From Strongylocentrotus droebachiensis (Eukaryota > Echinodermata > Echinoidea > Camarodonta > Strongylocentrotidae): DNA of 64,000 nt. The position numbers and the translations under genes were made by a program. This document shows, one piece after another, positions 38,801 through 44,800 of the stretch. The stretch covers positions 62,001 through 126,000 of the forward strand of contig JAVYIG010000412.1 in NCBI GenBank assembly GCA_035222895.1. Direction: 5' to 3'. How positions within the stretch are numbered: position 1 is the stretch's first letter; the number at the start of each line of letters is the position of its first letter. The notes below the pieces were generated by a model. It was given only the letters and a program-made list of their open reading frames with translations, had not been told where the DNA came from and made no database searches.

Positions 38801-41408
38801 CTTGTGACCGGCAGAAGAGCGCAAACACAATTTAGGTCAAACAATCTTCTTATTTTTTTAATATTTTTTTTTAAAGAGCTTTGGAATTTGTCTTACCTCC
38901 TCCATGGGTATAGCACAGATAGGGAAAGCGCCAGATGTTGCCCAGTCCGACGGCATAGCCGATACAGACCAGCAGGAAATCCAACTTCTTCCCCCACCCC
39001 TCTCGTTCTGGTGCGGTCTTCGAATCGATGGGTTTGGCCGCGAGGTCTTTGCCGCCACCGCCGCCGATGGCATCGTCCACTCCGCCTCCCGGCACCACCT
39101 TGTAGTCACCCTAGAAGACAATTTAAAAAAAATGGTACATGGTATCATCGACGATCTCGAAAAAAAGGAAAAAGTTGATCACAACATGGAGGAGGGGAAT
39201 TCTTGTCGATGTTCATTTTTAAATCCCGTCTGCACTAGTTTGGCCAGGGGGATTAGACCTTCCTGCAAGGTCACTGACAGGTGGTTATCTCATCAAATCA
39301 TTAACATAAGAAAAAGGGAACATGGGTGACCAACAGGCACCGATTAGGTTTTGTTTGATATATAGAGGGCGCAAGTAACTATAAGTAGTGCAGTGGGGCT
39401 TTAAAGTGCAAGAATTCATATCCCGGCAACCAGTAGTTGAAATATTGAAATTTTTATTTAACAAAAGTTATATTTTAGGGTGGGGTTATTACAAAGTAGC
39501 GGTTATCATCGACATATTACTTATCATTTTTTTACCGCACTCTTTTCGCAGAGATACGTTTGCATTTGTTGTGTCTACCATCATCTTCGTTAGTTTGTTT
39601 TGTTCACCGAAATACTCTTGGTCTCCTCATGAATTGAAATGGTTGAGTCAACAGTTATTACAAAGGGGTGATGGGGGTGAGCCAATATCACTTTTAAACT
39701 TACCTTTTCACTCATGGCGGAGATTGCCTCGCTTGATGTTAAAACTTGTGATGGGAGGTATTGGTCTTCAAGCTTTATTGTTCTGAAATGACAAAAAAAC
39801 ATAGACATACATTATCCTGATCATTAAGTATATGCAGTCAAACCTGCTTTAGTGACCACCTGTCTATAAAGACCACCTGTCTACGAAAACAGGATTTTTT
39901 GTTTCCCTTGAAATGGTTTCTCATTGAATCATGTATTAAAGAAACCTGTCTACAGAGACCTCTTTTTGTGTTTCCCTTGGGCGGTCGCTATAGACAGGTT
40001 TGACTGTACAATGTACCTCGGAACCATTGCTCCCACTTCTTTCTCTCCATCACAAACATCTTTCCTAATTCTCTCTATCTCTTCCCGTCCTTCCATCCTC
40101 GAAAGGCGCAAGATTTTAGTAATTATGCCTTACCACACTGTCACCCGTTGCTAGATCGATTGCAATTAACTCATATTAAATTTAATACAACATGTTTAAC
40201 CATGTAAAACTGTGACATTCGTTGAGAAGTTTGTGTTGATGTTCTGTCTGATGATTAGAGCATATTCGCGTATTTTTCTTTGCCCGTCGTCACCCCTTAA
40301 CTCGAGAGGTGTCTGCGAAAAACGCAAATTAAAACTATTTTTAGTTACATAAATTAATATTCCGATGTACGCAAAGAACATGAAAAAATATATTTAGCGG
40401 TTGCCATGCTCACCGGATGTAAATCGTTCAAGTAATGAGTAATTACGTTTAGTACAAACTAAATTATACAAAACCAGCTTTCCCACCGAGACATGTTCAG
40501 ATTTACTTAACACGCAATCTGCACATCAGTTATTGTGCCGCTCCTTGTTATTAAGGACTCAAGGTAATTAAAAAGTATTCCCAGCCTTTTTTTTCTTCAT
40601 TTGTTTTTCTTTTAGAATAAGCTGCTTTAGAGTGCGTCCGGACTGAATTATTCATATAGTCTGAATTATCCACGAATTAGTTTTTCTTCCTTCTCCAAAC
40701 ACTGAATGAAAAAGAAAGCAATTGAATCTGCATGGGGCGCAAAGACACCTTTCCGCAAAAGAGGGATAAGGACAAAGTTCAGAATATGATAAATGATATT
40801 AAAAGTGCATAATATCCCGACAACTATTTCACATACAAGACGTTGGATATAATTAAGCACCATAGAAGGATGCACCACAGCACTTTGTCTCTGCCAATAC
40901 TGAAGAGTGAAGACCGAGGACAAACTTACTCTATCTGAGCCAATCCCTTGCCGGGACCATGACCCCTATCTTCCTGGGCTACTGCATAGACCAGAAGTCC
41001 TGCATAGCCCCTGGGCAAGCCTATCTCGACTAAATCTTCTTTGGATGCCAGCCTCAGACTCCTCATCGAGTCGTACCCGTGTCTCGACAACCGGTTCCGA
41101 CAGTCCTCCAGGTCGGCATTGACCAGGAGGTCTTCGACCGACTTGGAGATCTGTGGCTTCATCGAGCTGGTGATCGACGGCGCGATCGAGACGTCGGGGT
41201 ACTGGGGTGGGAAAGAGTCCGGTAGGGATGAGGACACGCTGATGAGGTCAGAGGCAGACAGTCGTGACTTCCTCGACGGAGATACCCTGATTCTCTCCTC
41301 GTCTTCGATATCGATGGGGATTGGGTTGACCACGCCCATGTTGTCTTCTGGCAGTTCGACATCGTCTGTATCGGTGGATACGACCACCTCCATGCTGTAG
41401 TTGATCAT
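21962..41408 (-). CDS. SLC6-family Na+/Cl- neurotransmitter/amino-acid transporter with N-terminal SAM-like domain (15 exons, complete)
   Basis: Join, in transcript order: 41408-40930, 39782-39704, 39110-38897, 35385-35254, 30073-29854, 29071-28936, 28699-28565, 27985-27882, 27470-27346, 26832-26720, 25109-24978, 24486-24387, 23360-23233, 22833-22660, 22093-21962. The total is 2403 nt, 800 residues plus TGA. All introns are GT-AG and all phases agree, which is strong internal proof. The ATG at 41408 is preceded by an in-frame TAA at 41463-41465 with no earlier ATG. The product should be a plasma-membrane symporter with 12 helices (about residues 229-747) and both termini cytosolic. Hallmarks are [13 protein letters not shown] in TM1, AGMP/FGQY after TM2, a Cys342-Cys351 pair with three N-glycosylation sequons in loop EL2, LGPAWGG in TM6, SYNKF after it, and GLDTQF in TM8. 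A glycine at the position that is Asp in monoamine carriers, plus AWGG/SYNKF, points to a glycine/proline-type amino-acid carrier; the substrate is inferred. Usual SLC6 length is about 600-650 residues; the excess is the 225-residue N terminus with the SAM-like domain. Confidence 0.96.
22660..22833 (-). CDS. SLC6 exon 14: EL6 and TM12 (residues 700-757)
   Basis: Encodes the end of TM11, the loop with [13 protein letters not shown], and TM12 with [15 protein letters not shown]. It ends in the polar cytosolic stretch SEGETYAQ. Donor GTAAGA, phase 0. Confidence 0.96.
23233..23360 (-). CDS. SLC6 exon 13: TM11 (residues 657-699)
   Basis: [12 protein letters not shown] is the family IL5 motif (RF--DI--M-G). 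[15 protein letters not shown] is TM11 with the conserved CW...TP. Donor GTTAGT, phase 0. Confidence 0.97.
23880..24220. mobile_element. hAT-type MITE (family C) in SLC6 intron 12
   Basis: Left end CAGGCGCGGATCC, right end GGATCCGCCACTG. Flanks GATCCAGT (23872-23879) and GATCCAGG (24221-24228) form an 8-bp target duplication with one change. The core is built of G and C homopolymers alternating with GAAAATTTGAAAATTG segments. Confidence 0.85.
24387..24486 (-). CDS. SLC6 exon 12: TM10 (residues 624-657)
   Basis: [19 protein letters not shown] then [14 protein letters not shown]: the conserved Gly-Gly-x-Tyr loop and TM10, closing with the Y-x-Y-G motif. Acceptor tatacag, donor GTAAGT, phase 1 out. 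Confidence 0.97.
24520..24960. repeat. Degenerate ~24-bp tandem array in SLC6 intron 11
   Basis: Successive units read approximately GGTACGTAATTCCGAAAACGAAATA with drift. At least a dozen units fill nearly all of the 491-bp intron between exons 11 and 12. Non-coding. Confidence 0.85.
24978..25109 (-). CDS. SLC6 exon 11: rest of TM8, IL4 and TM9 (residues 580-623)
   Basis: [16 protein letters not shown] continues TM8 directly from the previous exon, as in the whole family. [10 protein letters not shown] leads into TM9 with [11 protein letters not shown]. 132 nt, phase 0 to 0, donor GTAAGT. Confidence 0.97.
25359..25523. mobile_element. Foldback MITE in SLC6 intron 10
   Basis: Arms of about 70 bp: AGTATTAATGACTGC at left, GCAGTCATTAATACT at right, with AAATAGTTGTTTTTATACGC and its inverse further in, around a GC-rich loop near 25430-25445. 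Confidence 0.88.
25577..25650 (-). mobile_element. tRNA-Leu-like pol III head (SINE remnant or tRNA pseudogene)
   Basis: On the minus strand GATAGCCGCGCGGTTTAAGGCGC resembles a Leu/Ser tRNA A-box region and AGATCGAATCCCATCT the B-box/T-arm. The flanks do not pair as an acceptor stem, so this is not called a functional tRNA. Confidence 0.45.
25989..26030. repeat. Perfect 42-bp palindrome in SLC6 intron 10
   Basis: Arms 25989-26009 and 26010-26030 are exact inverses with no loop; the centre is AACCA/TGGTT. It can extrude as a cruciform. Confidence 0.97.
26392..26515 (+). mobile_element. Truncated TTAA MITE, family E
   Basis: Matches bases 55012-55120 of the intact family E copy nearly base for base (TTTGGTATGG-GTC-TGAATTTGG, AATATTCA-TGATCGTTGTCG). 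The right half is missing here; a TA-flanked foldback element lies about 20 bp further on. Confidence 0.85.
26538..26678. mobile_element. TA-flanked foldback MITE (family D), copy 1, SLC6 intron 10
   Basis: Almost a full-length palindrome of 141 bp: AGGGTTTTTTCGTTTT faces AAACGAAAAACCCC, and CACGACGAGAGCGTGGACTG faces its inverse with few changes. TA lies on both sides, suggesting a Tc1/mariner-type TA duplication. The centre repeats TTAAGGCACTG/CAGTGCCTTAA. Confidence 0.85.
26720..26832 (-). CDS. SLC6 exon 10: EL4 and TM8 start (residues 542-579)
   Basis: [13 protein letters not shown] is the EL4 signature, then [23 protein letters not shown], which is TM8. The LD(T/S) segment supplies the second sodium site. 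Donor GTAATC, phase 0. Confidence 0.97.
27346..27470 (-). CDS. SLC6 exon 9: TM7 (residues 500-542)
   Basis: Encodes [20 protein letters not shown], typical TM7, then the loop ending DNVAVK and the first base of a Gly codon. The donor is GTCAAT, weaker than all other donors of this gene. The join to exon 10 gives [15 protein letters not shown], the expected SLC6 motif, so the site is accepted. Confidence 0.93.
27882..27985 (-). CDS. SLC6 exon 8: TM6 substrate-site helix (residues 466-500)
   Basis: [19 protein letters not shown] is TM6, whose unwound centre contacts substrate and ions. It is followed by [13 protein letters not shown], the conserved intracellular loop. The AWGG form is the one seen in glycine/proline-type members rather than in GABA or monoamine carriers (family knowledge). 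The SYNKFNNNC segment has Asn where most relatives have His (SYNKFHNNC). Confidence 0.97.
27986..28564 (-). other. SLC6 intron 7, no further feature
   Basis: AT-rich intron without recognisable repeats, apart from an A-run near 28400. The other introns above 300 bp that hold named repeats are covered by those entries; introns 8, 9, 13 and 14 likewise show nothing notable. Confidence 0.6.
28565..28699 (-). CDS. SLC6 exon 7: TM5 and EL3 (residues 421-465)
   Basis: [10 protein letters not shown] then [16 protein letters not shown] matches the SLC6 TM5 signature ([13 protein letters not shown]...RG-TLPGA). EL3 follows with G-I-D-Y-Y-L and W-E-K-L. Donor GTAAGT; phase 0 to 0. Confidence 0.97.
28936..29071 (-). 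CDS. SLC6 exon 6: end of EL2 and TM4 (residues 375-420)
   Basis: Starts by completing Tyr375, then NYVLDVDG and the [16 protein letters not shown] segment typical of EL2 to TM4 (about 395-412). It finishes with CKSVKSSGK in the cytosolic loop before TM5. Donor GTATGG, phase 0. Confidence 0.96.
29446..29490. repeat. (AC)n-(AT)n microsatellite in SLC6 intron 5
   Basis: ACACAC runs lead into about 18 AT units and then GTAT units. Confidence 0.97.
29761..29818. repeat. (CT)n microsatellite just inside SLC6 intron 5
   Basis: About 58 bp of CT repeats, i.e. (GA)n in the transcript, starting 35 nt downstream of the exon 5 donor. Confidence 0.95.
29854..30073 (-). CDS. SLC6 exon 5: TM3 and large extracellular loop EL2 (residues 302-375)
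   Basis: TM3 (about 303-326) has IYYNIIMAW; the second Tyr (Y318) is the conserved substrate/gate tyrosine. EL2 follows with PWKTC...C (C342, C351), the conserved disulfide pair, and three N-glycosylation sequons (N343, N354, N364). Donor is GTACGT after two bases of codon 375. A CT/GA microsatellite begins about 35 nt inside the following intron. Confidence 0.97.
30313..30438. repeat. 18-bp tandem repeat, seven units, SLC6 intron 4
   Basis: TGAAACTAACACTATATC repeated seven times in perfect register; only the sixth unit differs by one base. It is bordered by telomere-like CCCTGA/CCCTAA words. Confidence 0.97.
30440..31970 (-). other. SLC6 intron 4, plain part
   Basis: No repeat or exon recognised in this stretch of intron 4, which is AT-rich with a C-rich patch near 31510-31550. 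Confidence 0.4.
31976..32162 (+). mobile_element. TTAA MITE, family A, copy 1 (SLC6 intron 4)
   Basis: Flanked by TTAA on both sides (31972-31975, 32163-32166). The interior shares AGCTACTTGCGCCCTCTATAT, TCGGTGCCTGTTGGTCCCCC and TTCTTATGTT with the copies at 39223, 49294 and 55572. No coding capacity. Confidence 0.88.
32638..32899 (+). repeat. 260-bp G-rich purine tract (GGGGGA/GGGAGG) in SLC6 intron 4
   Basis: Virtually only G and A on the plus strand, dominated by G runs of 3-12. Sequence of this kind can form G-quadruplexes on the plus (non-template for SLC6 mRNA it is the template) strand or triplexes. The Gly/Arg/Glu ORFs through it are spurious. Confidence 0.97.
33244..33381. mobile_element. 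TA-flanked foldback MITE (family D), copy 2, SLC6 intron 4
   Basis: GGGACTTT...AAAGTCCC ends flanked by TA; inner arms GCACGACGAGAACGCGGACTG and CAGTCCACGTTCTCGTCGTGC are inverses with one change. The GACGAGA-CG-GGACTG block and TTAAGGCACTG link it to copy 1. The centre carries TGACGTCA, a CRE-like palindrome. Confidence 0.88.
34754..34989. mobile_element. hAT-type MITE (family C) with perfect 8-bp target duplication, SLC6 intron 4
   Basis: Starts CAGTGGCGGACC and ends GGATCCGCGCCTG. ATTCTTAT occurs exactly on both sides (34746-34753 and 34990-34997), the 8-bp duplication expected of hAT transposition. The core consists of C/G homopolymers with GATTTTCAAATTT; no ORF. Confidence 0.92.
35254..35385 (-). 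CDS. SLC6 exon 4: TM2 and first intracellular loop (residues 258-302)
   Basis: Encodes [34 protein letters not shown] and CPLF, all textbook SLC6 TM2/IL1 sequence. The GQY segment is strongly conserved in the family. Acceptor is a pyrimidine-rich run ending cctag; donor GTGAGT; phase 1 in and phase 1 out. Confidence 0.97.
35494..35904. mobile_element. Inverted-repeat MITE with GGGTGTTTCACAAAGA ends, SLC6 intron 3
   Basis: The left end GGGGTGTTCCACAAAGAATAAGATCGACTTTAA-type sequence is mirrored at the right by TTAAAGTCGATCTTAGTCTTTGTGAAACACTCCCC-type sequence (cited in part). It belongs with 62495-62807, which has the same terminal motif. Confidence 0.82.
35905..38472 (-). other. SLC6 intron 3, plain part
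   Basis: About 2.5 kb of AT-rich intron. A poly-C run lies near 37731. No exon or further repeat recognised. Confidence 0.4.
38473..38661. mobile_element. Foldback MITE with GGGGGCGTTTCATGAAA ends, SLC6 intron 3
   Basis: Ends GGGGGGCGTTTCATGAAAC and GTTTCATGAAACGCCCCC-like are inverses; inner arms GTGGTTTTCACCGACTAAT and ATTAGTTGGTGAAAACCAC match too. The element is 189 bp. Confidence 0.88.
38897..39110 (-). CDS. SLC6 exon 3: Gly-rich linker and TM1 (residues 187-258)
   Basis: Begins in phase 0 with GDYK, runs through a GGGGG stretch (202-206), then the family signature W-G-K-K-L-D-F before TM1. TM1 (about 229-252) contains [13 protein letters not shown]: the unwound Na+/substrate segment, with G241 at the site that is Asp in amine transporters and N244 as a sodium ligand. 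It ends after one base of the third Gly codon of the THGGG motif; donor GTAAGA. Confidence 0.97.
39223..39400 (-). mobile_element. TTAA MITE, family A, copy 2 (SLC6 intron 2)
   Basis: Inverted relative to the other copies, TTAA on both sides (39219-39222, 39401-39404). Shares AGGTGGTTATCTCATCAAATCA and CCAACAGGCACCGATTAGG (minus-strand equivalents) with copy 1. It lies only about 110 bp from the exon 3 acceptor. Confidence 0.87.
39704..39782 (-). CDS. SLC6 exon 2: short linker exon (residues 160-186)
   Basis: A 79-nt exon with a clean acceptor (tgtcatttcag) and donor GTAAGT. It accepts the one base needed by exon 1 and ends in phase 0, exactly what exon 3 requires. It encodes a soluble linker ([10 protein letters not shown] then Ser/Ala/Met-rich, ending SEK). 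Without it exon 1 and the transporter body would be out of frame, so it is the bridge that proves the fusion. Confidence 0.88.
39835..40006. mobile_element. Inverted-repeat MITE, CAGTCAAACCTG ends (SLC6 intron 1)
   Basis: Left end CAGTCAAACCTG and right end CAGGTTTGACTG are perfect inverses; TA follows the right end. The interior repeats GACCACCTGTCTA and TTTCCCTTG twice each. Confidence 0.82.
40930..41408 (-). CDS. SLC6 exon 1: start codon, acidic/Ser-rich tail and SAM-like domain (residues 1-160)
   Basis: This exon encodes the cytosolic N terminus. Residues 1-40 are acidic; residues 40-88 are Ser/Pro-rich with basic patches (RKSR near 46), probable phosphorylation territory. Residues 90-146 read like a SAM domain: an amphipathic start, HGYDSM at 110-115, the signature [10 protein letters not shown] at 122-131, and a final hydrophobic helix ending in YAVAQ. 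It ends with two bases of codon 160 at donor GTAAGT (40929). The tail after the SAM-like part is Gly-rich. SAM domains mediate homotypic or heterotypic binding; the role here is inference. Confidence 0.9.
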
Positions 41409-41470
41409 CGTGTCAAGCAGTCCTTGGGTATATACTGTTCTTTGAGAAGTGAGATGATGAAGTTACCGAC
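41409..41470 (-). other. Presumed 5' UTR of the SLC6 gene
   Basis: Directly upstream of the chosen ATG, with an in-frame TAA at 41465-41463 and no ATG between. No TATA box or other core promoter element could be placed with confidence. Confidence 0.4.
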
Positions 41471-41870
41471 TATTTAACCCTAAGATCATCCAGCGCGACG
41501 GTTATACAGATCCAAGATTGTGATTCCTCAGTTTCTCACAGCAGTCAAGTTTCGAATGTCAACCCTCTAATCATTAAGACTTGTGGTTAAAGATGCACAA
41601 CGGGAATTTCTTAGTTTCATCCAGCATTGGAAAAATATTTCATTAAAGTTGGCAAAATGTTAATCCTTAGATCACCCAACAATTAAAGGTCCAAGTTAAG
41701 ATTCCATAACAGGTTCACACAGCAGTCGACAAGTTGCAAAACGTCAGACATCTGATCATCAACAAGCTCGATGATCGGGAGGATTTCTTGCAGTTTCAAA
41801 AAGCAGTCGAAAATGTAGCCTTTGATCCTCAGATCGTCCAGCAGTTAGATATCCCAAAGACAGCGGTTCT
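41471..41870. repeat. Degenerate direct repeats upstream of the SLC6 start
   Basis: Words such as AGATCATCCAGC, AGATCACCCAAC and AGATCGTCCAGCAGTT, and (T)CACAGCAGTC, recur three times at roughly 160-190 bp spacing. Whether they are regulatory or just an old satellite is open. Confidence 0.4.
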
Positions 41871-44800
41871 TTACAGTTTAATACAGGGGTCGGAATAGTG
41901 TAGCATTGAGGTTCACTCTCCCTCTCTGTATATAGTCCTGTGCACCAAGATGTATTATCAGAACGAATAATATCCTCCCTTGCGAAGCACTATATCCTTC
42001 CAAGAATTCAAAGGATTCCCTTTGAACCTTTACAATTCCTAAGAGAGGTCTATAAAATAATGGGGTTTTTGAGCGGTTCAATGCAAACAGAAGTGCAGGG
42101 CTGGAGGTGGACGATTCAAGTCCTTTGTCCGTGTCCTTCCACCATACCGAATGCAAATAATATTCCTATATGCTCCGAAAGTCCGAATGGTCATCATCAA
42201 TACTCTTAATAACACCAGATGTAAAGAGGAGTTATTAAGTGGTCAATATTCCATCGTCCAGCTTTATTGACGGAACATATTCCTAGACTCTTACGAGTCG
42301 CCCGCTCCCTCTAAAATCCTTTTCCCGCGTAGAGAGTGAATTTTCTGGAACACGTGTATTTTTGTTTCATGCCCCTTTATTCTTTAATCAAGGAACACTA
42401 CGGAACACGCCTTGCAATGTGTCATTTGACGATTTAATTCTCTCCCATAAACGCCTTGCATGTATGGAAGATGATTCATAAATCGGTGAGCATAATTTAC
42501 AAGCGCGGGTTTATTTTAAAACGGGAAGTAATAAGTTAAAAGCGACTGTCTCGTTTGTCATCAGAGTCTACACAGGCGTGGCGTGCCATGGTGCTTGACA
42601 CGGAATAATAATAATCAATACGAAAGAGTGCTCTTCAACAAAATCTGAAATATTGGAATCATTACGTAACAACATACGGTCGATAAATACACACTAAGTG
42701 CTTAATTATGCAATTAAATACAAACATATTTTACATGCACGTCTGACGTACATTCTCGAATACACACGCACAATATTGTTAAAGTGTTTACAATTATGCA
42801 AGAAATATCTTACACTTATTCATGATGTTACAAAACGGCCTACCTATAGATGTGCACATTTTTAATAGCAAATTCCATTTAAATGAAGGCAAAGAGAGTT
42901 ATAAAGTTAATATTTCACAAACATTGTGAAGGGATCAACAAAACAAGTGTCACTGCCTTTTTAAAATAATGTGTAGTAATTATGATAAGCTCAACAAGAA
43001 GACAATTAAGGTATTTATGAATGAAAGAGTACAACGAATGTCTGTATACTCTTCTGTATTATTTTATATTAATTTTGTCCTGTTGTTCTTCAGTCGTCTA
43101 TTTTCATTATACAAATATTGTATGGTAATATTGAAAAAATTGAATATTTCTAATGTTCATACTTTTCATACATGTACTTTTCATACATTTTAATTAATTT
43201 CATCCCAACGACTGCTACTTTTCTCATTTTTTAAATTAGTTTTGGTTTCGGGTTCTTTTTATCAATAAACTTGATCAATTCAATCAAAAGCACGTTTCTC
43301 TCTATGGGTTTGTGGGTGAATGCTCATTGAAAGACCATTTCAAGTCATTTCATTAACTCATTCCATGCGATATATACAGTGCTCTCGTTTTCTATTTGAC
43401 TCTACACTACAGTACACTACAAACTCTTCAGATCGGATGAGCAAGATACATGTACTTCTTATCATGTAAAACGTATTAAGTGAGTGCATTTATTCCTTGT
43501 CGATCCGCTATAAACAGGGACTCGATCGCTTGCATTGTCGACTTTGTCGTCCAACAATGATTTATTCACTTAAGCTCAACTCATCGTCTGTATAACGGAA
43601 CAGTGCGAAACACATAACAACAATTGTGCTCACGCCTCAGCTAAATTAACACTGGCACTATAGAAATCGATACATCACATCTGTACAATAAAATTTGGTT
43701 ATATAGACTGCGGATTTAACCGACTATTCAAGAGGGGGGCGGGGGGGGGGTAATAGCCCTGTACTTTTGAGTTTAAGATGACGTGCAAACATTCCTTCCC
43801 CCTTTCAGGTACAATATTTGTCTTATTATTCCCCGTAAAACATTTTTCATATAATTTATTTGCAGATTATTAACGAAGAATGTCTTCCAATCATTCCGTA
43901 CTTTGGAGTTTAAGAGGACGTGCAAATATTCCTTCCTCCCTTTCAGGTACAATATTTGTCTTGTTCCCTGTAAAAACATTTTTTCTATAACTTATTTGCA
44001 GAATATGAATAATGTCTTCCAATCATTCCGTGCAAACATGAAAGAAAAGATGAAAACATGTGAGCCGTGTTGGATCCGAGTTTTCTTTAAAACTTGGACC
44101 GTTTAATTAACTTTTTAAAATTGTAATTACTATCCCTCTCTTTCTTACTCTCCTGTCTTTCTACTCTTCCTGTTTCAATATTTCCCTGTCTCTATCTTTC
44201 TAATTTATATTTCTCTTTCTCCTTTTCTTTCTTCGACTACTTCTCCTTTTCATTCTTCCTTTTCTCCTTCTCTTCTACCTCTTCCATGTCTTCTTCCTCC
44301 TTTCCGGTTTCCTTCTCTTTTTCTTTCTCTTTACATTTCTCCTTGGCTCTTTCTCTTCCTTTTCTCCTCCTTCCTCCACTCCTTCCAGTTTTCTTCCTCT
44401 TTTTCTCTTTTTATTATATTTCTCCCATTTATTTTACATTACCTTCAATCATTTATTCCTTCATCATTTATTTATATCCTTTTCTTTTTATTGTATTTAT
44501 TTATTTTCTTTATTTTTGAGGGGAGGGGTTCAATAATTCAAAACGCGCAGCTGCTCAAAGCCATACAAAATACATGTGCATATAATATTCCCGCCTAATA
44601 GTAATACCGCCAAACTTACAGACTACAGAAGATAACATGTTGTAGAGTCTATGATGAAAGACTATCTACTACATCCCACCTGGCTAAACTAGTACAACAA
44701 AGCAGAACAGAGTAACAGACCAATAAATAATCTATGTAGTATGTACATATACAGTATGTTGGTTAAATAATAATTATCCTCTTCCTCCTCTCATTATCAT

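Noticed and set aside
38858..39148. 96-codon minus-strand ORF over SLC6 exon 3
   Set aside because: Wrong frame of a proven exon; the correct frame contains the TM1 signature.
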